A stretch of DNA of 18,004 nt, from the NCBI GenBank assembly GCA_021779695.1, contig JAJYAE010000055.1, positions 1 through 18,004 on the forward strand. Reading direction: 5' to 3'. Both the position numbers and the translations under genes were made by a program. This document shows, piece after piece, positions 1-7,629 of this stretch. This DNA comes from Acidobacteriota bacterium. Lineage in GTDB: Bacteria > Acidobacteriota > Terriglobia > Terriglobales > Acidobacteriaceae. The notes beneath the pieces were generated by a model. The model had not been told where the DNA came from. It worked only from the letters and a program-made list of their open reading frames with translations, and ran no database searches. Position 1 is the first letter of the stretch. Each line of letters begins with the position of its first letter.

Positions 1-131
1 GATGCGTAGCGACGGACTCCGTTGCACCTTCCAACTGCCTTCACCCGTTCGCTTCTTTCAATCAATAGATACGGATTCAGCCTGGCGTCGTTCGATGCAA
101 GCAAGCTGCGACCAATCGACCACTGCTCTTG

Positions 132-863
132 TTATCGACCAGTTGTCATTGCGAGTTCCTTTGGCTCCTTCGCCACCTCTTGAGTGCCAACTTGAAGTTG
201 CTTGAAGCACAGGAACCAGTCGATGCAGCGAATTGACGGATCCGTTGTCGCAACTCTCTCCTTTGCAGCTCCGCAGGATCCTGGCGGAGGAACAATGACC
301 TCTTCACCCGGTTGCCAATCGGCCGGAGTCGCGACACCATACTTATCCGATGTTTGCATTGCCATCAGCAGGCGCTTGATCTCTTGGACGTTCCGGCCGT
401 TGCTGAGCGGGTAGTACAGAATCGCACGAACCTTACCTTCCGGATCGATTATGAAGACCGCCCTAACTGCCTGCGTCGTGCTCGCTGATGGTTGAAGCAT
501 GCCATATGCGCGCGCGACATCCATGGTAAGGTCGGAAATCACTGGGAAGGTCACTTCGACATCGCGGAAACTGCGAAATTCAACCCGCTCACGAATAGTG
601 CGTAACCATGCAATGTGGCTGAAAGTACTATCAATTGAAAGTCCGAGTAATTCGCAATTGAGTTTTCTAAATTCCTCCTGCATTGAGGCAAATGTCATGA
701 ACTCAGTCGTGCAGACGGGTGTGAAGTCTGCCGGATGACTGAAAAAAATGACCCATTTCCCCTTGAAGTCGTCCGGAAATCGAATTCTTCCTTGTGTTGT
801 TTCCGCCTCGAAGAGCGGGGCGGATTCTCCAATAAGCGGCAAATGACTGCTGGATTCTGACAT
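132..863 (-). CDS. Peroxiredoxin, Prx6 subfamily (archaeal-type thioredoxin peroxidase)
   Basis: A 243-residue thiol peroxidase that should reduce H2O2 and organic hydroperoxides in the cytoplasm. The peroxidatic motif PADFTPVCTTEF is visible with Cys51. The later stretch DWQPGEEVIVPPP (182-194) is the Prx6-type C-terminal extension. Near the end, RCIDWFLCF carries Cys213 and Cys219, matching from memory the C-terminal Cys pair of the Aeropyrum-type enzyme, so it may use a resolving Cys rather than being a strict 1-Cys enzyme. The open frame continues upstream to 1184, but that part has no family resemblance. I chose the ATG at 861-863 because AAGGAGT lies 7 nt upstream (871-877, read on the minus strand) and the family homology begins here. 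It is divergent from the carotenoid operon, which suggests, but does not show, a shared oxidative-stress theme. Confidence 0.93.
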   Translation of the reverse strand: MSESSSHLPLIGESAPLFEAETTQGRIRFPDDFKGKWVIFFSHPADFTPVCTTEFMTFASMQEEFRKLNCELLGLSIDSTFSHIAWLRTIRERVEFRSFRDVEVTFPVISDLTMDVARAYGMLQPSASTTQAVRAVFIIDPEGKVRAILYYPLSNGRNVQEIKRLLMAMQTSDKYGVATPADWQPGEEVIVPPPGSCGAAKERVATTDPSIRCIDWFLCFKQLQVGTQEVAKEPKELAMTTGR

Positions 864-1570
864 CGGATTGACTCCTTCGGTTTCATTCACGATTTGGTGC
901 CTGGGCTTAGCGCGGTAAGTCCCGCATTCGAGATAAGCAAAGGATGGCGACTGCAATGATGCCCGGCACACCATTCTCTGCAAGTCGCATACAGGCAGCC
1001 ACCGATTGCTGAGCAGGCCTGCCCGCCAGATCGTTGAATCTATCCATTCATCGCCGTTTCTGGCCCACTCTGCCGTGACTACTGTCACAGTGCACCGCAG
1101 TCCAATGCAGCCTTGCAATGCAGCCGATTCGATCGAGGAATGTGAGGTTGAAAGTTTTGTACATTGCCGCAGAGACCCAGCCATTCCATTGGTGTTTACG
1201 CCGTCAATCCAGGAAGATTGTAGTGTTCACATGCCCAAAAAGCAGTCTCGTGATCATACGTGGTTCCATGTAGAACTAAAGAAGGGGACTTCCCCGGAAA
1301 GCGGGAGTTCTGTGCGCCTGGCGTCTATTGTCAGATCCGCCAAAGCGTTTGCGAGAAGAGTTCTTTTTCCGGCAGATTCGACCAACGCAGAACAGCTTTT
1401 GAGCCGTCAAACGGTCGCCATCATAGGTTTAGCTAATAAGGACGCTTGGTTTGCGAGGCATCTGCCGAAGCCTGTGCGGTGCGTGGCTTCCTCGTCAGGC
1501 TGGCAGAAGCGAGCGAGCCGTAGCTGCCCTCCATGGCTGAGGCAATAAAAGGAAAGGTCTCACAAGATCA
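864..1570. other. Gene-poor divergent region between peroxiredoxin and the carotenoid operon
   Basis: About 700 bases with no convincing gene. An open frame at 1006-1548 (plus) shows no recognisable motif and no family resemblance. The region holds the peroxiredoxin ribosome-binding site (871-877), a short perfect dyad GGGGA-CT-TCCCC at 1284-1295, and a strong stem-loop cluster at 1458-1528. I found no convincing -35/-10 pair for either direction. It presumably carries both promoters and a long leader for the carotenoid operon. Confidence 0.55.
1458..1510 (+). promoter_or_regulatory. Stem-loop in the presumed leader of the carotenoid operon
   Basis: TCTGCC (1461-1466) pairs with GGCAGA (1502-1507), and AGCCTG (1469-1474) pairs with CAGGCT (1496-1501), giving a 12-bp stem with a 2-nt bulge and a 21-nt loop. 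Competing pairings exist: GAAGCC (1467-1472) with GGCTTC (1485-1490), and GGCAG (1502-1506) with CTGCC (1524-1528). It ends 60 nt before the aldH start and is not followed by a T-run, so it is not an ordinary terminator. Its regulatory role is inference. Confidence 0.4.
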
Positions 1571-3439
1571 ATGAACGGCGCCTCGCCCGAAGAACGGATC
1601 GAGCTTTCCAGACGAGCACAACAAGCTTGGACTGCGCGAACACACTCTCAGCGGAAGCATGTGTTGTCCGAATTCAGGCGCGCCATCGCAACTTCTCGTG
1701 ATCGCATTGTGCAGGCGATTGTTCAGGACACAGGGAAGCCACCTCTGGATGCTCTCGCAGGGGATCTGCTGGTCACGCTAGAGCACGCACGCTACTGCGA
1801 GCGTCATTTTGCTTTTGTTCTGGCCCCTCGTGCTGTCAAGCGAAGTAGAGTGCTCTATCCAGGAGTGCGGTTCCGTGAAGAGTGGGATCCATTCGGAGTT
1901 GCCCTCATTTTTGCTCCATCCAACTATCCTTTCCAGCTTTCCATGGTGCCTGCGCTCACGGCACTATTTGCAGGAAATGCTGTTGTGCTGAAAATGTCAG
2001 AGCGGACACCGGCCGTTGCGCAGATTATTGAGGAGCTCGCCGCTGCGAATCTTCCTCTGAATCTACTGCAGGTCGTCACGGATTCGCCAGACAGGGCGGG
2101 CGACTACATCGAAGCGGCTCCAGATGTCCTTTTCTTTACCGGAAGCAGCGCCAACGGCCGACGGATTGCGCAGCGAGCCGCTCTAAAGCTGATACCCGTG
2201 TTGCTTGAACTTGGTGGAAAAGATGCCGCCCTGATATTTGCCGATTGCAACATGGAACGTACCATCGAGGGTGTTGTGTATGGCGCCTTTTCCCATGCAG
2301 GGCAGGTCTGCGTGGGCATCAAGCGCGCTTACATCGAAGAGACCATTTACGAAGAGTTTCTTAAGCGGCTCGTGCGCCGGGTTGAGGCTCTGCGCGTTGG
2401 AGCCACCTCCGAATGCGACTTGGGTATCCTGCAAGGCCAGTCGGTTCGGAGCCAGTTTCGCAGCCAGGTTGAAGAAGCATTGGCACACGGTGCGCGAATG
2501 GAGTTCACCAAAGATAGAAGTCTTTCGGGAGACGGGCCAATCGTACTGAGTCATGTGCCACCAGCATCTCGTTTACTGGTGGAAGAGTCCTTTGGCCCGA
2601 TTCTGTGTGTCGCACCGTTCACTGGCGAAGCTGAGGGGATTGATCTGGTCAATCGCTCACCATTCGCACTTGGCGCGAGCTTGTGGACTCGCGACGAAGC
2701 CAGGGGGCGCCGAGTCGCGTCTGCTTTGCAGACTGGTACGTGCTCCGTGAACGATGTCATTCGCATGATTGGGAATCCATACGCGGCGTTTGGCGGTAAC
2801 CGCGCAAGTGGCTATGGTCGCTATCACGGTTCTCATGGCCTGCGCGCTTTCAGTCGCGTCAAAACGGTCATGACAACGCATTCAGTGCGTTCACGCGAAA
2901 TCAACTGGTTCCCATTCACTCAAAAGACCTACCAGGGCCTTGATATGTTGATTGCTCTTCGCCACCGGTTGCCTGAGTTACTTCGCCAACTTCGGCGTCA
3001 CATATTCCTCCTTCTGTTGACATTCACGTTCGCGGCATGCACTGCCGCGCAACCAACAGGAAGCGCACAGCTGTGGCTGGACGTTCAAATTCCTGCAAAG
3101 GCGCACGGCGCACTTGCATATCTCGTTTTCAACTCGCCTCAGGGATTTCCGGAGGATGCCAGCAAGGCCATTCGTCGGGGCTTCATCCCTTGCCGGGGAG
3201 GCGAGACTGTGCATGTAGACGCCGGGGACTTACCGCCTGGTCACTATGCCGTTTCGGTTTACTTGGATGAAAACCAAAATGGCAAACTCGATATTAATTT
3301 CATTGGCATTCCGAAGGAGCCTGTTGGCGCTTCAAACAATCCGAAACCACATCTGGGGCCACCGCGCTTTAAGGACTGTACATTCGGCATGGGTAATGCG
3401 GACCGGATACTTCAAATCAAGCTGGTGGAAGCGCGATGA
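1571..3439 (+). CDS. aldH: Carotenoid aldehyde dehydrogenase fused to a C-terminal DUF2141 domain
   Basis: A 622-residue protein. Residues 1-465 form an NAD(P)-dependent aldehyde dehydrogenase of the short fatty-aldehyde type, with Asn118 in APSNYPF, Glu213 in LELGGKD, nucleophile Cys247 in GQVC, EESFGP at 338-343 and the usual tail WFPFTQKTYQGL. Given its neighbours it probably oxidises the carotenoid aldehyde (4,4'-diaponeurosporen-4-al type) to the acid, as AldH does in staphyloxanthin synthesis. A basic segment and hydrophobic stretch HIFLLLLTFTFAAC (477-490) follow, then a DUF2141 domain (about 498-622, with LPPGHYAVSVYLDENQNGKL and NFIGIPKEP). The middle stretch looks like a membrane anchor or lipoprotein signal, so the enzyme would be cytosolic and DUF2141 outside. 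A separate DUF2141 gene could start at Met459 (2945), but only a weak AGGG precedes it. The stop overlaps the next start as ATGA. The start at 1571 has a purine-rich AGGAAAGG about 13 nt upstream. Confidence 0.85.
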   Translation: MNGASPEERIELSRRAQQAWTARTHSQRKHVLSEFRRAIATSRDRIVQAIVQDTGKPPLDALAGDLLVTLEHARYCERHFAFVLAPRAVKRSRVLYPGVRFREEWDPFGVALIFAPSNYPFQLSMVPALTALFAGNAVVLKMSERTPAVAQIIEELAAANLPLNLLQVVTDSPDRAGDYIEAAPDVLFFTGSSANGRRIAQRAALKLIPVLLELGGKDAALIFADCNMERTIEGVVYGAFSHAGQVCVGIKRAYIEETIYEEFLKRLVRRVEALRVGATSECDLGILQGQSVRSQFRSQVEEALAHGARMEFTKDRSLSGDGPIVLSHVPPASRLLVEESFGPILCVAPFTGEAEGIDLVNRSPFALGASLWTRDEARGRRVASALQTGTCSVNDVIRMIGNPYAAFGGNRASGYGRYHGSHGLRAFSRVKTVMTTHSVRSREINWFPFTQKTYQGLDMLIALRHRLPELLRQLRRHIFLLLLTFTFAACTAAQPTGSAQLWLDVQIPAKAHGALAYLVFNSPQGFPEDASKAIRRGFIPCRGGETVHVDAGDLPPGHYAVSVYLDENQNGKLDINFIGIPKEPVGASNNPKPHLGPPRFKDCTFGMGNADRILQIKLVEAR

Positions 3440-4947
3440 TTCACTCAAAGAAGAAAGTAGTTGTCATTGGTGCCGGCCTCGGCGGAATGTCGGCGGCGAT
3501 TCAACTAGCGCGAGCTGGAATGGCCGTCACGATCATCGAAAAGAACACTCATCTGGGCGGTAAGTTGAACGTGCTGGAAACGCGTGGATTCAAGTTCGAT
3601 CTAGGGCCATCAATTTTTACGCTACCGCAGATTTTCCGGCCGCTCTTCGAAGGATCAGGGCGCACACTCGAGGACTATATCGAGCTTCACCGAGTAGATC
3701 CCCAGTGGCGCAACTTCTTTGAGGACGGAAAAGTCATTGATCTATGGGAAGACAAAGAGCGCATGCGTGCCGAGTTGGCTTGCCTGCCCGATGGAGAGAG
3801 CGCGTTTAAGGACTACGATCGCATGGTTGAATATTCGCGTCAGCAGTATGACGTGGTAGAGCGCGGGTACCTGCGCCATGGATTTGACCACTTCTCAGAG
3901 TTTCTGCGCTTTTATAGCTTCAAAGACGGCCGTACGATGGATTGGTCCAATTCGATGTCTGGTGCCATCCGCAAGCGAGTGCGCAATCCATATCTTCGCG
4001 ATATCTTCGAGTATTTCATCAAGTATGTCGGATCGTCGGCAAATGACTCGCCTGGCTTCATGAACCTGATGCCCAATATTCAGCTTGAGTTTGGACTGTG
4101 GTATGTAGAAGGGGGCATGTACCAGCTTGCACGCGCTTTCGAACGTCGCCTTGCGGAACTCGACGTTGATGTACGGCTTGGCCATCAAGCGCTCAAAATC
4201 AACAGCAGCAATGGGCACGTCAATGGCGTCGTTGTGCGAGGCGACAATGCTGCAGAGACGCTTGGTGCGGACTTCGTCGTCTCCAACATGGAAGTGATTC
4301 CGGCCGCGAAAGAGCTACTTGGTCAGTCGCCACGCCAATTGCGGAAGTTGAGTCGTTTTGAGCCAGCCTGCTCGGGAATCGTTCTGCACCTTGGAACAGA
4401 CAAGATCTTTCCACAACTGGCGCACCACAACTTTTTTTACTCTCGTCATCAAAGTGCACATTTCGATCGTGTCTTCCATGATAAGAAGCTTCCCGACGAT
4501 CCAACGATCTACGTGGTGGCGCCCACGCGGACAGATCCATCGCAGGCTCCGCAAGGATGTGACAACATCAAGATCCTGCCCCATATCCCATACATCAATG
4601 AAAAGGCGCCATATACGCGGGAAGATTGCATTGCCCTCAAAGAGCTGTGCCTGGATAAATTAGAGAGAATGGGCTTGGACGGCCTGAGGAAGCACATTAT
4701 TGTTGAGGACTTCTGGACGCCGTTTGATATTGAAGAGCGCTATCGATCTAACTGCGGGGCGATCTACGGCGTTGTGTGTGATCGCCGGAAGAACTTCGCC
4801 TTCAAGGCTCCCAAGCGCAGCCGCGATTTTGACAATCTCTTTTTCGTAGGAGGGAGCGTGAATCCGGGTGGCGGCATGCCAATGGTCTCTCTTAGCGGCC
4901 AACATGCAGCGCGGCTGATCGTGGAGCAGGCGGCTGGCTCAAAGTGA
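3436..4947 (+). CDS. crtP: CrtP-type 4,4'-diaponeurosporene oxygenase (carotenoid desaturase family)
   Basis: A 503-residue FAD-dependent enzyme of the phytoene desaturase family. The N-terminal dinucleotide fold is visible as VVVIGAGLGGMSAA (8-21), Glu35 follows, then GGKLN (41-45) and FDLGPS (54-59). The C-terminal FAD motif is VGGSVNPGGGMPM (471-483). Internal stretches such as FIKYVGSSANDSPG, GLWYVEGGMYQLA, VSNMEVIP, LAHHNFF, LPDDPTIYVV and YRSNCGAIYGVV match what I remember of Staphylococcus CrtP more closely than CrtN or CrtI. The predicted role is oxidation of the terminal methyl group of a C30 carotene to the aldehyde, the substrate for the dehydrogenase encoded just upstream. It overlaps both neighbours by 4 nt, implying translational coupling. 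A desaturase role (CrtN) cannot be fully excluded by reading alone. Confidence 0.88.
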   Translation: MIHSKKKVVVIGAGLGGMSAAIQLARAGMAVTIIEKNTHLGGKLNVLETRGFKFDLGPSIFTLPQIFRPLFEGSGRTLEDYIELHRVDPQWRNFFEDGKVIDLWEDKERMRAELACLPDGESAFKDYDRMVEYSRQQYDVVERGYLRHGFDHFSEFLRFYSFKDGRTMDWSNSMSGAIRKRVRNPYLRDIFEYFIKYVGSSANDSPGFMNLMPNIQLEFGLWYVEGGMYQLARAFERRLAELDVDVRLGHQALKINSSNGHVNGVVVRGDNAAETLGADFVVSNMEVIPAAKELLGQSPRQLRKLSRFEPACSGIVLHLGTDKIFPQLAHHNFFYSRHQSAHFDRVFHDKKLPDDPTIYVVAPTRTDPSQAPQGCDNIKILPHIPYINEKAPYTREDCIALKELCLDKLERMGLDGLRKHIIVEDFWTPFDIEERYRSNCGAIYGVVCDRRKNFAFKAPKRSRDFDNLFFVGGSVNPGGGMPMVSLSGQHAARLIVEQAAGSK

Positions 4948-6014
4948 TCGAACTCGTCCTTCTGCTTTTTCTTGGCCTGTTTGCAGGATTCCTGCTTCTA
5001 TGGAAGATCCCATGCAGTCGGCCGGGCCCATGGAAAGGCTACACCGTTTCCGTTGTTATCCCAGCGCGGAACGAAGAGCATAATCTTCCCACGCTGCTTC
5101 ATTCTTTGCAGTCTTCAACCCACAAGCCAAGGGAGGTGATCGTCGTTGATGATCATTCGAGTGACGCTACCGCGAAGGTGGCTAACGCCTATGGCGCAAC
5201 TGTTCTGAAGTCGAGGGAATTGCCTCCAGGGTGGACTGGAAAGACTTGGGCGTGCACACAGGGCGCTGCGGCCGCTTCTGGGGATCTCCTGCTTTTCCTC
5301 GATGCGGATACGTGGTTGATGGAAGATGGCTTTTCAAATATGCTTGCGAACTTTAGCCTCTATCGGTGCGAGAATACCGCGCTTTCGCTTCTTCCCTATC
5401 ATGAGACAAATCGGCCCTACGAAGAACTCTCACTATTCTTCAATTTGATGATGGCGGGTGGAGCCGGTGGATTTGGTGTCTTCGGCGAGGCAAAACTCTT
5501 CGGCCCGTGTCTTCTCATCTCCAAATCTCTCTATCTGCGATGTGGCGGCCACGCAGCTGTTCGTCAGCACATTCTGGAGAATGTCGCCATGTCAGAGCAT
5601 ATTCAGTCAAATGGTGCCCGGTGTGTCTGCCTTAGTGGGAAAAGTGTGCTGCATGTCCGCATGTTTCCCGAGGGCGTTTCGCAACTCTGCGAGGGATGGA
5701 CTAAGGCCTTTGCCTCGGGAGCTGCTGCTTCAGATATTGGCGCGCTTGCGGCTTCCATCGCGTGGCTGTCCGCTCTTGCCGCCAGCTTCCTCGCTGTCTT
5801 CATGGCATCCGGTGATCTGCGGATCATTCCTTTGGCGATCTATGCTGCCTTTGTGGCGCAGATCGCGTGGTTCGGACGCCAAATCGGAAGATATCGCTGG
5901 TACACCTTCGCATTCTTTCCGATCCCGCTCTTCTTTTACTTCATTCTTTTTCTGACCTCACTGTTGCGTAAAGTGAGGCATCAACATGTCACCTGGCGCG
6001 GGCGCAATTTATGA
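4944..6014 (+). CDS. crtQ: CrtQ-type carotenoid-acid glycosyltransferase (GT2 family, membrane-bound)
   Basis: A 356-residue family 2 glycosyltransferase. One N-terminal membrane helix (about 3-20) precedes the GT-A domain, which shows VVIPARNEEHNLPTLLHSL (37-55), the nucleotide-binding VVDDHSSDAT and the DxD motif in FLDADTW (Asp120, Asp122). A C-terminal block of hydrophobic helices (about 265-350) anchors it to the membrane. In the staphyloxanthin pathway CrtQ transfers glucose to the carotenoid carboxylate. Here it follows the oxygenase and dehydrogenase that would make that acid, so the role fits the order of steps. The start is GTG at 4944, within a GTGA overlap with the crtP stop; no separate strong Shine-Dalgarno is seen, consistent with coupled translation. 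The sugar donor cannot be read from the sequence. Confidence 0.88.
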   Translation: MIELVLLLFLGLFAGFLLLWKIPCSRPGPWKGYTVSVVIPARNEEHNLPTLLHSLQSSTHKPREVIVVDDHSSDATAKVANAYGATVLKSRELPPGWTGKTWACTQGAAAASGDLLLFLDADTWLMEDGFSNMLANFSLYRCENTALSLLPYHETNRPYEELSLFFNLMMAGGAGGFGVFGEAKLFGPCLLISKSLYLRCGGHAAVRQHILENVAMSEHIQSNGARCVCLSGKSVLHVRMFPEGVSQLCEGWTKAFASGAAASDIGALAASIAWLSALAASFLAVFMASGDLRIIPLAIYAAFVAQIAWFGRQIGRYRWYTFAFFPIPLFFYFILFLTSLLRKVRHQHVTWRGRNL

Positions 6015-6475
6015 CAGCGTTCGTCTGGTGTGCAAACTTTCTGGGCTGGCCCATCATTCACCTCGTGGTAGCGCGCATCTTGCTGTATATGCCGGAATCG
6101 TGCTTTAAGCGCGATTCCTGGGTGACGCAGAAGTATGCGTGGGAGGGCAATGGTACGTTGTATCGCAAAGTTTTCGCCGTGCAACGATGGAAGAGAAAAT
6201 TGCCGGATGGGGCTCCCTGGCTTGGCGGAATGTCCAAGAGGCATCTCGCGGGCCGCAACCGCGCTCAACTCATTTCGTATTTGACAGAGACACGCCGTGC
6301 CGAGATTGCCCATTGGGGCATGCTCCTTTTTACGCCTGTCTTCTTTCTATGGAATCCACCTTGGGCTTGTACAGTGATGGCAGCGTACGGACTCATCGCC
6401 AATGTCCCGTGCATTCTTGCCCAGCGAGCAAATCGCATCCAGCTTGCGCGCATTCTGCGCAGCGACCGGGCGTAA
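6011..6475 (+). CDS. crtO: CrtO-type glycosyl-carotenoate acyltransferase
   Basis: A 154-residue membrane protein matching in length and features what I remember of Staphylococcus CrtO, which adds a fatty acyl chain to the sugar of the glycosylated carotenoid acid. Family-like blocks are VQRWKRKLPDG (57-67), TRRAEIAHW (94-102) and GLIANVPCILAQRANR (127-142). Hydrophobic segments at about 8-26 and 103-132 are likely membrane helices. The ATGA overlap with crtQ makes it the fourth coupled gene and the end of the operon; 107 bp follow before the next gene. This CrtO is unrelated to the cyanobacterial ketolase of the same name. The catalytic mechanism of this small family is not evident from the sequence. 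Confidence 0.85.
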   Translation: MTAFVWCANFLGWPIIHLVVARILLYMPESCFKRDSWVTQKYAWEGNGTLYRKVFAVQRWKRKLPDGAPWLGGMSKRHLAGRNRAQLISYLTETRRAEIAHWGMLLFTPVFFLWNPPWACTVMAAYGLIANVPCILAQRANRIQLARILRSDRA

Positions 6476-6582
6476 CGCGGCAGCTCCATATTCCCGGTGC
6501 CGACAAGCTCTAAATCAGGAATGTATATTAGGTGTGCCCGGATTTCCTATCTCTCCGGTCTCACAAATAGACAGAGGATTTC

Positions 6583-7587
6583 ATGCGACGTCGTGATGTG
6601 CTGAAGATCGCCGCCTACGCCACAGGCGCAATGGCGAGTAATTGGACCCAAGCCCAGCCGCTTTCAGGTCGTTCTCCCGGCCGCGCCCCCATTACCCAAG
6701 GTGCCGCATCGGCCAAGATCGATGCTCACATCCATCTTTTTGACACTTCACGTCCTGGCGGAGTCCCGTGGCCACTGAAGACTGACACGGCTCTCTACAA
6801 GCCAGCCCTGCCCGATCGATATCGCTCACTCAGTGCGCCTTTCGACATTGTAGGCGCAGTTGCAATTGAGGCAAGCTATCTCCCCACAGATAACGACTGG
6901 CTCCTGAGCGTTGCGGAAAAGAGCCCAATTATCGTCGGAGTCATTGGCGATCTCATACCTGGAGCAAAAAACTACCACTCTGAATTGAAGAGGCTCCAGG
7001 CCAATTCTCTCTTTCGGGGAATCCGGTACGGAAATCTCTGGGGACGCGATCTATTCGTGGATCTGGACAAGCCAGGATTTGTTGAGGGGCTCAGAGATCT
7101 GGAACAAGCTGACCTCGTCCTTGAAGGGGCGAATCCGGACCTCCGGCTGCTACGTGCGCTATTGAATGTCTCTGAAAAGATTGCCGGACTTCGCATCGTC
7201 GTCGACCATCTGCCCAATGCTCAGGTGCCGAATGATCAGGAATCGCAGCAGGCATTTTGGGCGCTTCTGCATCAGCTTGGCCAAAATGAGAGAGCTTTCG
7301 TAAAGCTCTCTGAGATTCCTGTGGTTGAAAACGGAAAGCTCGTCACTTCACCAGCGTTCTATCGTGATCACCTGGACGCTCTCTGGGAAATCTTTGGGGA
7401 GGAGCGTGTTCTCTTTGGTAGCGACTGGCCCAACAGTGACCACGTGGCGTCATTGAGCGACACTCTTCACATCGTCGAGGATTACATTGCTCAGAAATCG
7501 CCAAAGGCTGCTGCGATGTACTATCGCAAAAATTCGATACGAGTATATAAATGGCGGCCCCGGTTGCCAGAGCAACAAAACCTGTAG
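6583..7587 (+). CDS. Exported amidohydrolase of the COG3618 lactonase type (likely L-rhamnono/fucono-lactonase)
   Basis: A 334-residue TIM-barrel metal-dependent hydrolase. The N-terminus RRRDVLKIAAYATGAMA looks like a twin-arginine signal, so it probably acts in the periplasm. The amidohydrolase signature IDAHIHLFD gives His49 and His51. Further candidate metal or catalytic residues are Lys241 (VKLS), His209 (VVDHLP) and Asp281 (FGSDWP). COG3618 members include sugar lactonases such as L-fuconolactonase and L-rhamnono-1,4-lactonase. With an RhmT-like importer and RhmD next to it, hydrolysis of an L-rhamnonolactone-like compound to the acid outside the inner membrane is the best inference. 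AGAGGA precedes the ATG. The upstream gap (6476-6582) contains TATATT at 6524-6529, a possible -10 element separating this gene from the carotenoid operon. Exact substrate not determinable. Confidence 0.8.
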   Translation: MRRRDVLKIAAYATGAMASNWTQAQPLSGRSPGRAPITQGAASAKIDAHIHLFDTSRPGGVPWPLKTDTALYKPALPDRYRSLSAPFDIVGAVAIEASYLPTDNDWLLSVAEKSPIIVGVIGDLIPGAKNYHSELKRLQANSLFRGIRYGNLWGRDLFVDLDKPGFVEGLRDLEQADLVLEGANPDLRLLRALLNVSEKIAGLRIVVDHLPNAQVPNDQESQQAFWALLHQLGQNERAFVKLSEIPVVENGKLVTSPAFYRDHLDALWEIFGEERVLFGSDWPNSDHVASLSDTLHIVEDYIAQKSPKAAAMYYRKNSIRVYKWRPRLPEQQNL

Positions 7588-7629
7588 TTAGCACGCTGCG
7601 TGATCCTCTTCAGGAGGGGTGAAAGAATC

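Noticed and set aside
864..1184. 107-residue N-terminal extension of the peroxiredoxin frame
   Set aside because: No Prx similarity, and a good Shine-Dalgarno precedes the internal ATG at 863.
1284..1295. GGGGA-CT-TCCCC dyad as an operator
   Set aside because: Short, single copy and far from any clear promoter; likely chance.
1006..1548. 180-codon open frame upstream of aldH
   Set aside because: No recognisable motif, partly overlaps the upstream extension of the peroxiredoxin frame, ends across a strong stem-loop, and has no good ribosome-binding site.
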